NCBI GenBank assembly: GCA_002480645.1
Contig: DLCN01000003.1
Location: forward strand, 265,267 to 329,266
Length of the DNA: 64,000 nucleotides
Direction: 5' to 3'
Source of the DNA: Balneolaceae bacterium UBA7797
Lineage (GTDB): Bacteria > Bacteroidota > Rhodothermia > Balneolales > Balneolaceae
Within the stretch, counting starts at the first letter, position 1, and every line of letters starts with the position of its first letter. Of this stretch, positions 9,174-18,921 are shown piece by piece. The notes under the pieces are model-generated. The model saw only the letters and a list, made by a program, of their open reading frames with translations, had not been told where the DNA came from and made no database searches. Made by a program: the position numbers and the translations under genes.

Positions 9174-10097
9174 ATGTCAGAGATAATATTACCGGAAGTT
9201 GAATTGAATATTCACACTCCGAAAAATCCGACAGAAGCTGTTGTTGTTGAGAATTATGTATGCACGGCGGAAAGCAGTCCAAATATTGTACGCCATATTA
9301 CCTTAGACCTAACCGGAACCGAATTAGATGGACATTTCAGAACCGGACAATCGATCGGGGTGCTTGCTCCGGGCGAAGATCATCGGGGTAAACCACATAA
9401 AGTGAGATTATATTCTCTTTCTTCCCCAACTAAAGGAGAAGGCGGAAATCAGCATTTAGTTTCTACTACTGTAAAACGCGCAAACGAAGAAGTGGACGGC
9501 ACTTTCTACACCGGAGTTTGCTCAAATTATATTTGTAACCTGAAAGTAGGGGATAAAGTCAAAGTCACGGGACCGAGTGGAAAGCGATTCCTGCTTCCTG
9601 AGAATGTTGATGATTTTAACTTCGTATTTTTTGCTACCGGAACCGGAATTGCTCCTTTCAGGGGAATGATCCTGGAACTGCTCGAATCAGGGTTCAAAGG
9701 TCAGGTTGTATTGGTATTTGGATGCCCATACAGAACAGACGTACTGTACCCGGAGCTGTTCGACCGATTGGAAGAAGAGCATGAGAATTTCCATTTTGTG
9801 AAAATGATCTCCCGTGAAGACCGACGTCCTGATGGCAGTAAATATTACGTTCAAACAGCCATCGAGGATCGCGCAGATCTGTTGGATCCGATCTTAGGCA
9901 GTGATAATACCCTGATCTACCTCTGTGGTATGAAAGGTATGGAGACCGGAATTTATCATAACCTTGCTAAAAAAGGGTTTATGGGGTATTTACGCCTTAA
10001 AGGTCAGCCATCGACAGAGGATCCAAACGAATGGGGATGGAAGGAAGCAAAAGAATTGCTAAAACCATCAGACAGAACATTCGAAGAAGTGTACTAG
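9174..10097 (+). CDS. Plant-type ferredoxin/flavodoxin-NADP+ reductase
   Basis: 307 residues. The FAD-binding domain shows RLYSLSS (78-84) and VCSNYI (115-120). The NADP-binding domain has GTGIAPFRG (156-164) and the YLCGMKGME loop, and the protein ends in EEVY with the C-terminal tyrosine that stacks on FAD in plant-type FNRs. The enzyme exchanges electrons between NADPH and ferredoxin or flavodoxin in the cytoplasm. Length and motif order match the family; an N-terminal extension of ~20 residues is also seen in BoxA-like reductases. Its electron partner is not encoded nearby. It has its own terminators on both sides. Confidence 0.9.
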   Translation: MSEIILPEVELNIHTPKNPTEAVVVENYVCTAESSPNIVRHITLDLTGTELDGHFRTGQSIGVLAPGEDHRGKPHKVRLYSLSSPTKGEGGNQHLVSTTVKRANEEVDGTFYTGVCSNYICNLKVGDKVKVTGPSGKRFLLPENVDDFNFVFFATGTGIAPFRGMILELLESGFKGQVVLVFGCPYRTDVLYPELFDRLEEEHENFHFVKMISREDRRPDGSKYYVQTAIEDRADLLDPILGSDNTLIYLCGMKGMETGIYHNLAKKGFMGYLRLKGQPSTEDPNEWGWKEAKELLKPSDRTFEEVY

Positions 10098-10108
10098 ATA
10101 TTATTAAG

Positions 10109-10135
10109 AATGCCGGTTTTGCCGGCATTTTTTTT
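10109..10135 (+). terminator. Rho-independent terminator after the FNR gene
   Basis: Perfect 8-bp stem AATGCCGG/CCGGCATT with loop TTTTG, then six T. It lies at the junction with the convergent DUF502 gene. Confidence 0.9.
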
Positions 10136-10700
10136 AGCTGATATTTGTCACACCACCTGAAACTATAAAGCGCATAAAATCGGCCGGATCGGCATCGATA
10201 GGGGTGATGCTATCTTTTGGAACGATGTACAAATTTCCTGAGAAATTATAGGAGTGCGGGCAATACACAGCCACCTCATCTTCCAGCCCGATGTTACTGA
10301 GCGAGTGCTGGGTAATGAAACCAAACCGTACAAGACCGGATTCGGTAAATTGAATTTTTACAGGAGCGTTGAATTTCTTTTTCTCACCTACAAAGGCTTC
10401 AGTGAGATCTTTTAATGAGGAATAGATAATGCTAACTAATGGTAATCGGGTAAGTAATCGCTCAAAAAATGAGACTACCGGTTTCGTGAATGCGAGAGTA
10501 AATATAAATCCAACCAAAGCGATCGAGAGAAATCCGGTTAAAATTCCCAGTCCGGGAATGTTCAGGTCAAACCATCCAAAGAAGAGATCATTAAAGATGG
10601 AATTCATCCAGTTAATGGTAATAGTAACGATATAGATCGTGGCACCGACCGGAAAAATGATCAGCATCCCTCTGAAGAAATAATTCAATAGTGTTTTCAT
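10134..10700 (-). CDS. DUF502 family inner-membrane protein
   Basis: 188 residues, ATG start. Two hydrophobic segments near the N-terminus (~9-30 and ~48-72) are separated by a short loop. They are followed by RLPLVSIIYSSLKDLTEAF, the hallmark of DUF502, and a soluble C-terminal beta-rich part. A homologue (LIKE COV) is known in plants, but the bacterial function is not established. Monocistronic, convergent with the FNR gene and divergent from alaS. Confidence 0.88.
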   Translation of the reverse strand: MKTLLNYFFRGMLIIFPVGATIYIVTITINWMNSIFNDLFFGWFDLNIPGLGILTGFLSIALVGFIFTLAFTKPVVSFFERLLTRLPLVSIIYSSLKDLTEAFVGEKKKFNAPVKIQFTESGLVRFGFITQHSLSNIGLEDEVAVYCPHSYNFSGNLYIVPKDSITPIDADPADFMRFIVSGGVTNIS

Positions 10701-10829
10701 GGTGCTTATTAAACCTGATAGTGAAAATTATGGGAAGGATAGTAATTCCTGAGAATACAACCATGAGTATGAAGTGGAAATTTTCTATCTTCCCGCCCTT
10801 AAAATCTCAACTTTCCATCGAATAAATTA

Positions 10830-13496
10830 ATGTCATACAAGACTTCTTCTCAAATCAGAAATGAATTTCTGGAATTCTTTGCCGACAAGAATCACGCTAT
10901 AGTTGAAAGTGCTCCGGTAGTACCCAAAGACGATCCTACCTTATTATTCACAAATGCGGGGATGAACCAGTTTAAACCCATTTTTTTAGGTGAGGAAAAA
11001 ACACTCACTCACGACGGGAAAAAGTGGAATCGGGCGGCTGATACTCAGAAATGTATTCGGGTGAGCGGCAAACATAATGATCTGGAAGAAGTCGGGCACG
11101 ATACGTATCACCATACGTTGTTCGAAATGTTGGGTAACTGGTCTTTTGGTGATTATTTCAAAAAAGAAGCAATAAGTTGGGCATGGGAATTATTGGTTGA
11201 TCGATGGGGGCTTGAGCCGGATCGGTTATATGCTACTGTTTTTGGCGGTGATGAGAACGATGGATTATCCGTTGATGAAGAAGCCATCGAATTGTGGAAA
11301 AGTGAAACCTCTATTGCTGAGAACCACATCCTGAAATTCGGTAAAAAAGATAATTTCTGGGAAATGGGAGACACCGGCCCATGCGGACCTTGTTCTGAAG
11401 TACATATTGACCTGAGGCCGGATGCAGAACGTAAAAAACAGGATGGAGCCGAATTGGTTAATATGGATGATCCCAGAGTGATGGAGATCTGGAACCTGGT
11501 ATTCATTCAGTTTAACCGACAGCCTGATGGAAAACTGGTTACTCTGCCTGCCCGGCATGTGGATACCGGAATGGGTTTTGAACGGGTATGTGCCGTTCTG
11601 CAGGGCAAGAGTTCTAACTACGATTCAGACGTTTTCACTCCTCTTTTGGATGAGATCTCCGGTTTAGCCGGGCTCACTTATGGAAATGATGAGGAGAAAG
11701 ATATTGCAATGCGTGTGATCGCCGATCACATTCGTGCTGTCACTTTTTCAATAGCGGATGGAGCTTCTCCCGGCAATGATGGCCGAGGATATGTAATCCG
11801 TCGGATCCTTCGCCGGGCCATTCGTTATGGATGGGACAAACTTGGTTTTAAAGAACCTTTCTTCTACAAATTGGTTGCCGTATTAGCAGAGCAGTTTAAG
11901 GAGGTATTTCCGGAAGTTGTTGCTCAGCAGGAATACATTACCAATGTGATCAAAGCTGAGGAAAAAAGCTTTCTGAAGACGCTCGGACAAGGAATTGAGA
12001 TCTTCCATGAAATGGTGAAGGACAAAAAAATATCCGGTGCTGAGGCGTTTAAATTACATGATACATATGGCTTCCCGATCGATCTTACCCAGTTGATGGC
12101 TCGTGAGATCGGTGTTGATGTAGATGTTGACGGGTTTGACCGGCACATGCAGGAACAAAAAGATCGTGCACGTGCAGCCGGTAAATTCAGTGTCGATCAA
12201 AGTAAGACCAATGAGTGGGTGCTGGTTAACGACGCTGATGATTTTGAGTTTGTAGGATATGATGATTTCGAGGCCAATGTTTTGATCACTGCTTATCGAA
12301 AAGAAGGTGACAGGGTTGCCTTTAAATTAAATAAGACGCCGTTTTATGCTGAAAGTGGTGGTCAGGTCGCGGATACCGGATTGCTAACAAACGGTGATGT
12401 ATTCATACATGTTAAGGATGTACAAAAAGGAGCAGATGGTTTTATTCATTACACCGATTCGTTGCCTGAAGACCTTTCAGGAAACTGGAATGCTCAGATC
12501 GATCTGGAGCGTCGTTTAGAGATTCAAAAACATCACTCAGCAACTCATCTTGCACATGCGGCACTTCGAAATGTACTTGGTGATCATGTGACACAGAAAG
12601 GTTCGTTAGTTAACGAAAAGCATTTACGATTCGATTTTTCTCATTACGAAGCAATGACCCGGGAACAGCTGGATGCTGTTGAAAAGCAGGTGAATGATAA
12701 GATCCAGGAGAATATTCCGCTGATCGAGGAGAGGGATGTTCCCATTGAAGAGGCCCGTAAAAAAGGTGCTATGATGCTCTTTGGCGAGAAATATGGCGAC
12801 TTTGTTCGTGTGATCACCTTTGATGAGGATTACTCGGTAGAGCTTTGTGGTGGTACCCATGTTGGTGCAACCGGAGAGATCGGTTATTTCCGGTTTCTCA
12901 GCGAAAGTTCAGCTGCAGCCGGTATAAGAAGGATTGAGGCCGTTACCGGTAAAACGGCGGATGAGTTACTCAGAAAAGAGAAATATCTGGTAAGTAATAT
13001 TAAATCCACATTCGGTCAGACCGATGATCCGGTATCCAGTTTGCAAAAGCTGATGGACGAAAAGAAAGCTCTGGAAAAAGAACTGGAAAAGTTAAATATG
13101 CAGCAAACCGGTGCAGTCTTAGATCAATTGATCGCTGCAAGATCATCCTCTGATCTGGGCTTTGATATTGTGAAAGGAATAGTTCCCGGAGCTGATATGA
13201 ATGCGTTAAAACAACTCGGTTACGATGCCATTGAAAAGACAAAGACCGGCACTATGATCGTATTGGGCGCCAAAGATATGGAAGCCGGAAAAGTATTTCT
13301 GATGGTAGCCTTGACCGAAGATCTTATCAAAGAAAAAGCACTGAAAGCCGGCGCATTGGTTGGGAAACTTGGCCGACTTGTAGGTGGCGGAGGTGGTGGC
13401 CAACCAAATCTGGCAACAGCAGGAGGAAAGAATCCTGAAAAATTAGAGGAAGCACTGGAAAAGGTGAATGAAATCGCCTCAGAATTCATTAGTTAA
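10830..13496 (+). CDS. alaS: Alanyl-tRNA synthetase
   Basis: 888 residues, full length. The class II catalytic core is at the N-terminus (FTNAGMNQFKPIFLG). The editing domain has H569-xxx-H573 in HHSATH and C673-xxx-H677 in CGGTH, the zinc site that clears Ser/Gly mis-charged on tRNA-Ala. A coiled segment follows, then the C-Ala domain with the glycine-rich linker before QPNLATAGG. It charges tRNA-Ala in the cytoplasm. ATG at 10830 is the only sensible start. Confidence 0.98.
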   Translation: MSYKTSSQIRNEFLEFFADKNHAIVESAPVVPKDDPTLLFTNAGMNQFKPIFLGEEKTLTHDGKKWNRAADTQKCIRVSGKHNDLEEVGHDTYHHTLFEMLGNWSFGDYFKKEAISWAWELLVDRWGLEPDRLYATVFGGDENDGLSVDEEAIELWKSETSIAENHILKFGKKDNFWEMGDTGPCGPCSEVHIDLRPDAERKKQDGAELVNMDDPRVMEIWNLVFIQFNRQPDGKLVTLPARHVDTGMGFERVCAVLQGKSSNYDSDVFTPLLDEISGLAGLTYGNDEEKDIAMRVIADHIRAVTFSIADGASPGNDGRGYVIRRILRRAIRYGWDKLGFKEPFFYKLVAVLAEQFKEVFPEVVAQQEYITNVIKAEEKSFLKTLGQGIEIFHEMVKDKKISGAEAFKLHDTYGFPIDLTQLMAREIGVDVDVDGFDRHMQEQKDRARAAGKFSVDQSKTNEWVLVNDADDFEFVGYDDFEANVLITAYRKEGDRVAFKLNKTPFYAESGGQVADTGLLTNGDVFIHVKDVQKGADGFIHYTDSLPEDLSGNWNAQIDLERRLEIQKHHSATHLAHAALRNVLGDHVTQKGSLVNEKHLRFDFSHYEAMTREQLDAVEKQVNDKIQENIPLIEERDVPIEEARKKGAMMLFGEKYGDFVRVITFDEDYSVELCGGTHVGATGEIGYFRFLSESSAAAGIRRIEAVTGKTADELLRKEKYLVSNIKSTFGQTDDPVSSLQKLMDEKKALEKELEKLNMQQTGAVLDQLIAARSSSDLGFDIVKGIVPGADMNALKQLGYDAIEKTKTGTMIVLGAKDMEAGKVFLMVALTEDLIKEKALKAGALVGKLGRLVGGGGGGQPNLATAGGKNPEKLEEALEKVNEIASEFIS

Positions 13497-13535
13497 TCAG
13501 TGTAAACGATTCACAAAATCTTCTTAAAAAATCGG

Positions 13536-13543
13536 TATATTTG
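13536..13543 (+). promoter_or_regulatory. Likely -7 promoter box of the pdh operon
   Basis: TATATTTG matches the TAnnTTTG -7 consensus of Bacteroidota, ~40 bases before the pdhA ATG, in the only gap between alaS and pdhA. The -33 element is not clear. Confidence 0.5.
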
Positions 13544-13584
13544 AGCCCTTTTTTCACAGAGGATCAGATATCAACAAATTACTT

Positions 13585-14685
13585 ATGGCTGAAAACAAGA
13601 AAGACGATATAGTATTTGCCCCGAAAGGCATTGGAGATGAAAAAGACGGAGCAGTTCAGAAGGGAGTGGATCTCCCGGCTCCTACACGAAAAAAACATAA
13701 AAGTCTTGGGCTTACCGAAGATGATCTTAAAGCAATGTACGAGCAAATGTACTTGCAACGTCGTTTCGAAGAACGCTCTATGCAACAGTATCAAAAAGGA
13801 AAATTCGGTGGTTTTCTGCACCTTTACATTGGGCAGGAAGCGATCTCAACCGGTACTGTGTTCGCGTTTGATGACAAAGACGATATCATTACCGGTTACC
13901 GTGATCATGGCTGGGGATTATGTCGTGGTCTGACGGCTAAAGAAGGAATGGCTGAGCTTTTTGGAAAAGCTACCGGGTGTTCAAAAGGTAAAGGCGGTTC
14001 TATGCACTTTGCCAATGCGAAAGAACATTTTTGGGGTGGTTACGGTATTGTAGGTGGCCATATTCCGATAGGTGCCGGATTTGCTTTCGCAAATAAATAC
14101 AAAGGAACAGGTAATATCTCTGCTACTTTCTTTGGTGACGGAGCGGTAGATCAGGGTGCATTACACGAGTCAATGAATATCGCCCAACTCTGGAAATTAC
14201 CGGTACTCTTCGTTGTAGAGAACAACGGATATTCAATGGGTACTGCGGCTAAGCGTCATACCGTGGCAGAGATCGTAGATCGTGCAAAAGGCTATGGAAT
14301 GAAGAGTGCAGTGATCAACGGTATGGATGTATTCTCTGTGTATGAAAAGATGAAAGAGATCGCCGACGATGTGCGCGAAAACTCGGAACCTTACTTTATA
14401 GAGATCAGAACCTATCGCTACCGTGGGCACTCAATGTCTGATCCACAAAAGTACCGAACCAAGGAAGAATTAGAAGAATACCAGAAGATCGATCCTATTC
14501 TTAAACTCCGCGATTATATCTTATCAAATGATATTATGACGGAAGAGGAGATCACCGAAGTTGAGGACAAAGTAGAGGAGGAAGTATTAGAAGCCGTAGA
14601 ATTTGCAGATAATTCCCCATTCCCGGATGATGATGAACTCTACGACGATATGTTTGCTGACGACGAACCATACTTCCACGTTTAA
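13585..14685 (+). CDS. pdhA: Pyruvate dehydrogenase E1 component, alpha subunit
   Basis: 366 residues. It has the thiamine-diphosphate motif GDGAVDQGALHESMNIA, with the NN of VENNGYSMG closing it, and the RYRGHSMSDPQKYR loop that in mitochondrial E1-alpha carries regulatory serines. With PdhB it decarboxylates pyruvate and acetylates the E2 lipoyl group in the cytoplasm. The N-terminal ~45 residues are a charged, probably flexible extension that could dock to E2. First gene of pdhA-pdhB-pdhC with gaps of 20 and 30 bases. Distinction from branched-chain 2-oxoacid dehydrogenase rests on overall pattern; pyruvate is the best assignment. Confidence 0.94.
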   Translation: MAENKKDDIVFAPKGIGDEKDGAVQKGVDLPAPTRKKHKSLGLTEDDLKAMYEQMYLQRRFEERSMQQYQKGKFGGFLHLYIGQEAISTGTVFAFDDKDDIITGYRDHGWGLCRGLTAKEGMAELFGKATGCSKGKGGSMHFANAKEHFWGGYGIVGGHIPIGAGFAFANKYKGTGNISATFFGDGAVDQGALHESMNIAQLWKLPVLFVVENNGYSMGTAAKRHTVAEIVDRAKGYGMKSAVINGMDVFSVYEKMKEIADDVRENSEPYFIEIRTYRYRGHSMSDPQKYRTKEELEEYQKIDPILKLRDYILSNDIMTEEEITEVEDKVEEEVLEAVEFADNSPFPDDDELYDDMFADDEPYFHV

Positions 14686-14705
14686 TCCAAAGATTTTAAA
14701 AGAAA

Positions 14706-15686
14706 ATGGCTGAACTACAATTTAGAGAAGCAATAAAACAGGCAATTGATGAAGAAATGGGCCGTGATGAAAATGTTTTCATCATGGGTGAAGAAGTTGC
14801 CGAATATAACGGAGCCTATAAAGTAACCGAAGGGTTGCTGGACAAATATGGCTATAAAAGAGTGATTGATACGCCGATCTCTGAGCTTGGGTTTGCAGGA
14901 ATAGGGGTTGGTGCTGCCATGCATGGATTACGACCTATCGTTGAATTCATGACCTTCAACTTCGCTGTATTAGCTGCTGATCAGATCATTAACCACGCCA
15001 CTAAAGTAAAGTACATGACGGGTGGTCAGGCTGATGCTCCGATCGTATTCAGAGGGCCCAATGCGTCCGCGGGTCAGCTGGGTGCTACACACTCGGTAGC
15101 TTATGACTCAATGTATGCAATGTTCCCCGGTCTCAAAGTGATCTACACTTCTGAACCGGATGATGCGAAAGGGTTAATGAAATCAGCGATCCGTGATGAC
15201 AATCCGGTATTGTTCATGGAATCAGAGCAAATGTATGGTCTGAAAGGTGAAGTTTCTGAAGAAGAAGATTATATCATCCCAATTGGTAAAGGAAAGATCA
15301 AACGGGAAGGTTCTGATGTAACGATCATCGCACATGGTAAGATGTATCACGTCGCAAAACAGGCCGCGGCTCAGTTAGCTAAAGATGGAATTGAAGCCGA
15401 GATCATTGATCCACGCACGGTAAAACCACTGGATCTGCCGTTGATCGTGGAATCCATCAAAAAAACGAATCGATGTGTAGTAGTTGACGAAGCTCATCCA
15501 TTTGCCGGATTTGCTGCAGAAATTGGATTCCTGATCCAGAGAGAAGCATTTGATTATTTAGATGCACCGGTTCAGCGGGTTACGTTACCGGATGTGAACG
15601 CTCCGTTCTCAAAGAAGTTATTTGATCTTTGGTTACCTAGTCCAAAGAATGTAATTGAAGCAGTAAATCAGGTAACTTACCGATAG
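14706..15686 (+). CDS. pdhB: Pyruvate dehydrogenase E1 component, beta subunit
   Basis: 326 residues, typical for E1-beta. Family blocks include MGEEVAEYNGAYKVT, DTPISELGFAGIGVGAAMHG, RGPNASAGQLGATHS and the C-terminal transketolase domain with IDPRTVKPLD. It forms the alpha2beta2 E1 heterotetramer with PdhA. It starts 20 bases after pdhA and ends 30 bases before pdhC, so the three are co-transcribed. Confidence 0.95.
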   Translation: MAELQFREAIKQAIDEEMGRDENVFIMGEEVAEYNGAYKVTEGLLDKYGYKRVIDTPISELGFAGIGVGAAMHGLRPIVEFMTFNFAVLAADQIINHATKVKYMTGGQADAPIVFRGPNASAGQLGATHSVAYDSMYAMFPGLKVIYTSEPDDAKGLMKSAIRDDNPVLFMESEQMYGLKGEVSEEEDYIIPIGKGKIKREGSDVTIIAHGKMYHVAKQAAAQLAKDGIEAEIIDPRTVKPLDLPLIVESIKKTNRCVVVDEAHPFAGFAAEIGFLIQREAFDYLDAPVQRVTLPDVNAPFSKKLFDLWLPSPKNVIEAVNQVTYR

Positions 15687-15716
15687 AAATTTAACCATTT
15701 ATATAATTCTACCATT

Positions 15717-16967
15717 ATGGCTATTAAAATAGAAATGCCCAAGTTGAGCGATACCATGGAAGAAGGGGTGATCGCAAAATGGAATGTTAAAGAAGGGGAT
15801 AAAGTAGAAGCCGGAGATATTATCGCCGAGGTTGAAACCGACAAAGCTACCATGGATGTGGAAGTGTTTGATGCCGGTACAATTTTGAAGATTGTTCCCG
15901 GCGAAGGTGACTCTGTTCCTTTAGGCGGTTTAATAGCCGTTATTGGTGAAGAGGGAGAAGATATCAGTGATCTGACCTCAGGTGATGATCCAGGAGATAG
16001 TTCTTCATCTGAAAAAGAGGCAGAGAGCAAATCTGAGCCTGAAGCAGAAGAGAAGAAAGAGACTACAGCTCCTGCTTCTACTTCAGATGAAGATGGTAGA
16101 ATTAAAGCATCGCCACTGGCTCGCAAGATCGCAGAAGATAAAGGAATTAATCTTTCTGATGTAAATGGCTCCGGACCTGAAGGTCGGATCATTAAAAAAG
16201 ATGTGGAAGATTTCAGTCCTTCTAAAGGAGGGTTAACCAAACCTGAGGCTACATCTGCTTCTAAACCGGCTCCTGTATTCGATAATCTGGAGAGTAAAGA
16301 AGTAAAAGTTTCTCAGATGAGAAAAGTGATCGCCCGTCGTCTCTCGGAGAGTAAATTCACCAATCCACATTTCTATGAAACGATCGATATAGACATGAAA
16401 GCAGCAATGGCAGCAAGAAGTGCACTAAATGCTGCGAATGATGTGAAGATCAGCTTTAATGACATTGTTGTAAAAGCCTCTGCGATCGCTTTGACCCGCC
16501 ATCAGGCAATTAACAGCTCATGGCACGATGATGTGATCATGGAACATGGTGACGTTCATATTGCGGTTGCAGTTGCTATCGATGAAGGGCTTATGACTCC
16601 TGTGATCGATCATGCCGACAAAAAAGGCCTGGCTCAGATCAGTTCCGAAACCCGTGAATTAGCCGGATTAGCCCGTGATCGTAAACTTCAGCCTGAACAA
16701 ATGGAAGGCAGTACCTTTACGATCAGTAATCTGGGAATGTTTGGGATCGAAGAATTTACAGCCATCATAAATCCACCAAATGCCTGTATCATGGCAGTAG
16801 GAGCGATCCGTGACGTACCTGTGGTTGAAAATGGGGAAGTAGTTCCAGGAAAGAGAATGAAAGTCACTTTATCAAGCGACCACCGTATTGTGGATGGAGC
16901 GAAAGCGGCACAATTTCTCAATACCTTCAAAGAGCTCATGGAAAATCCACTTTCTATGCTACTGTAG
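15717..16967 (+). CDS. pdhC: Dihydrolipoamide acetyltransferase (PDH E2)
   Basis: 416 residues. Order of domains: one lipoyl domain (1-80) with lipoyl-lysine K43 in ETDKATMDV, an acidic Ser/Glu/Ala-rich linker (~85-120), a peripheral-subunit-binding domain (~122-162, ASPLARKIAEDKGINL), a second linker, and the catalytic CAT domain (~190-416) with H389 and D393 of DHRIVDG. It transfers the acetyl group to CoA and forms the complex core. The E3 gene (lpd) is not downstream; a terminator follows, so E3 must be encoded elsewhere. Confidence 0.95.
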   Translation: MAIKIEMPKLSDTMEEGVIAKWNVKEGDKVEAGDIIAEVETDKATMDVEVFDAGTILKIVPGEGDSVPLGGLIAVIGEEGEDISDLTSGDDPGDSSSSEKEAESKSEPEAEEKKETTAPASTSDEDGRIKASPLARKIAEDKGINLSDVNGSGPEGRIIKKDVEDFSPSKGGLTKPEATSASKPAPVFDNLESKEVKVSQMRKVIARRLSESKFTNPHFYETIDIDMKAAMAARSALNAANDVKISFNDIVVKASAIALTRHQAINSSWHDDVIMEHGDVHIAVAVAIDEGLMTPVIDHADKKGLAQISSETRELAGLARDRKLQPEQMEGSTFTISNLGMFGIEEFTAIINPPNACIMAVGAIRDVPVVENGEVVPGKRMKVTLSSDHRIVDGAKAAQFLNTFKELMENPLSMLL

Positions 16968-16995
16968 TTGTTTTAGAATAACCGTCAAAATTTTT

Positions 16996-17023
16996 AAAGG
17001 CTCATCTTGGATGGGCCTTTTTT
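16996..17023 (+). terminator. Terminator after the pdh operon
   Basis: Stem AAAGGCTCATC/GATGGGCCTTT (one T-G wobble), loop TTG, followed by T residues. On the minus strand the same hairpin is followed by a weaker T-rich run, so it may also end the long minus-strand cluster whose last gene stops at 17098. Confidence 0.85.
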
Positions 17024-17097
17024 GTTTGCGTTCAGTTGCAGGATGAGATTCGAACTAGTAGTGAACAGCTAGTGGTAGTCACTGTTCGATAATGATC

Positions 17098-18903
17098 TTA
17101 TGGATATTCTAAAAGGTAGATGACCGGCTCAGAACCACGATCAGCTAAACGACGGGCTAAAGCGTTTGCATCTCTGAAGGAGTTAAAGATCTCAGATACC
17201 TGTACATAATAAAGCCCATTTTCCATCCCGAATACTCGGGTATCGATATTTAGGGCTTCTTTTAATGATTGTACGGCAGCTTCTGCGAGCTGTCGGTTCT
17301 CAAATACATTAATTTGTATCTGATATCTGGCCCGGTAATTTCTGAAATCTTCCGTATTTGGCTTGAGTTCGAGATTTCTGGTTAATCCCTTTTCCCTGAT
17401 ATTGTTAAGAACAGATAATGCATGATCCTGGCGGGTGTATGGTCCATTCACCACAAGAAAACGGTTTTCAGATTTTACGATATAGGATTCGATCCCATAA
17501 TCTCCAAGAATGGTAAATGAATAATCAATGGCATTTTGCTCTGAAGAGAATGAACCAAATTGGATTAGGTAAGTTAGGGTCTCTATTCTGTTACTTCCTG
17601 CATCACATCGGTGAACAAGATTCAGGTTTAACTCAGGCATCTCACTCTTAACAGTTCTGTAATCTTCAATTGCTTTGGTAAAGTTTTGATCACCGGAAGA
17701 ACGAATGGTATACAGGTCGTTATTAAAACCAATATTAAGTGCTACCCCGGTTCTTTCCGTTACTGAGTTTGAGACATCAAAAGCACTGTTTAAAGATCTG
17801 AAGCTGCCAACCTGAATTGCATAACTACAATTATCCCTGGAACCAAGTGAGAAAACAGCATTTGATGATACCGGTTCCGGATCAGGGGTTTCAGGCTGTT
17901 CAGTTACCTTTTCCGGTTGATCTGCAGCTAATGGTTCGTCAGCTTCAGCAATTTCTTCGTCCTCATCAGGAGTCTGTATGACCTCTTCTTCTGTATCAAC
18001 CGTTGTAGCATTATTATTGCTAGCTGATGGGGGCTGAACGGGCTCCGGTAATGGTTTGATTGCCGGAATCGCATCAGATATAAACGTTAGAGAATCGCTA
18101 ACAGTCAGGAATTGATTGGTCAGTGAATCTATGTTTGCATTTTGTAGAGAATCAGACTCTAACGAATCTGCCTCAGCAAGTAATTCCTCTTCCGGCTCAG
18201 GTTTTTCTTCCATAGAATAATACAAACGAAGCACTACTCTTCTGTTCATCTCCCTCGGAGCCTCAACCCGTTCGCCATTCTCATCGGTGATATATCTTGG
18301 TCGTGAATCCGCGTAACCTGAAGCCTTCAGGCGAGATTTATCAATGCCTTCTGAAATGAAATACTTGACCACATCTGCTGCCCGTGCTGTAGATAATTCC
18401 CAGTTAGATGGATAAATACGAGATGAGATCGGCACATCATCCGTATGGCCTTCAACATCAATATTATAATCGTCGTACTCATTTTTCCGGATGGCGACAA
18501 CGATCTTATTCAAAATATCTTTAGCTGATGAAAGAAGGTTTGCACTTCCCGAATTAAAGAAAGAGTCACTGCTGAATCTGATCTTAATATCATTAAGATC
18601 ACGGTTGATCTCGATCTTACCTGCCTCGATCTCGTCTACAAGGTAGATCTCCAGTTGACGCTGAACTTCTTCGATCGGGGTGGTTATATACTCGGTTTCT
18701 ATCACCGAGGAGTCGTATAAATTTGAGACGGAAAGGGGATCTTGTTTTGTGATCTGAGAGACGGAAAGTAATACGATCAAAAAACCAAGGATCACCGTAA
18801 TGATATCGAGATAACTGATCTGCCAGCTATCCTCATCTTCTCCCTCAAAATGACTGTTGGGGAAGAGTGAATTTCTATTTCTATTGGATGGTCCCGGACT
18901 CAA
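17098..18903 (-). CDS. MotB-like stator subunit with OmpA peptidoglycan-binding and three SPOR domains
   Basis: 601 residues. A cytoplasmic tail (1-30) leads into one membrane helix, WQISYLDIITVILGFLIVLL, in which D33 sits where MotB has its proton-binding aspartate. An OmpA/MotB domain follows (~105-230; EGHTDD, NWELSTARAADVV). Then come an acidic, proline-rich linker (~235-350) and three SPOR-like repeats (~359-432, ~443-512, ~524-600; YAIQVGSF, YLIQFGSF, YQIQINVF). OmpA domains bind peptidoglycan and SPOR domains bind denuded glycan, so this would anchor an ion-driven stator to the cell wall. The start must be TTG at 18903: a stop lies seven codons upstream and no Met precedes the helix. 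Last gene of the cluster, 18 bases after the MotA-like gene. Confidence 0.9.
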   Translation of the reverse strand: MSPGPSNRNRNSLFPNSHFEGEDEDSWQISYLDIITVILGFLIVLLSVSQITKQDPLSVSNLYDSSVIETEYITTPIEEVQRQLEIYLVDEIEAGKIEINRDLNDIKIRFSSDSFFNSGSANLLSSAKDILNKIVVAIRKNEYDDYNIDVEGHTDDVPISSRIYPSNWELSTARAADVVKYFISEGIDKSRLKASGYADSRPRYITDENGERVEAPREMNRRVVLRLYYSMEEKPEPEEELLAEADSLESDSLQNANIDSLTNQFLTVSDSLTFISDAIPAIKPLPEPVQPPSASNNNATTVDTEEEVIQTPDEDEEIAEADEPLAADQPEKVTEQPETPDPEPVSSNAVFSLGSRDNCSYAIQVGSFRSLNSAFDVSNSVTERTGVALNIGFNNDLYTIRSSGDQNFTKAIEDYRTVKSEMPELNLNLVHRCDAGSNRIETLTYLIQFGSFSSEQNAIDYSFTILGDYGIESYIVKSENRFLVVNGPYTRQDHALSVLNNIREKGLTRNLELKPNTEDFRNYRARYQIQINVFENRQLAEAAVQSLKEALNIDTRVFGMENGLYYVQVSEIFNSFRDANALARRLADRGSEPVIYLLEYP

Positions 18904-18921
18904 AGTGTACGACTTTATACT

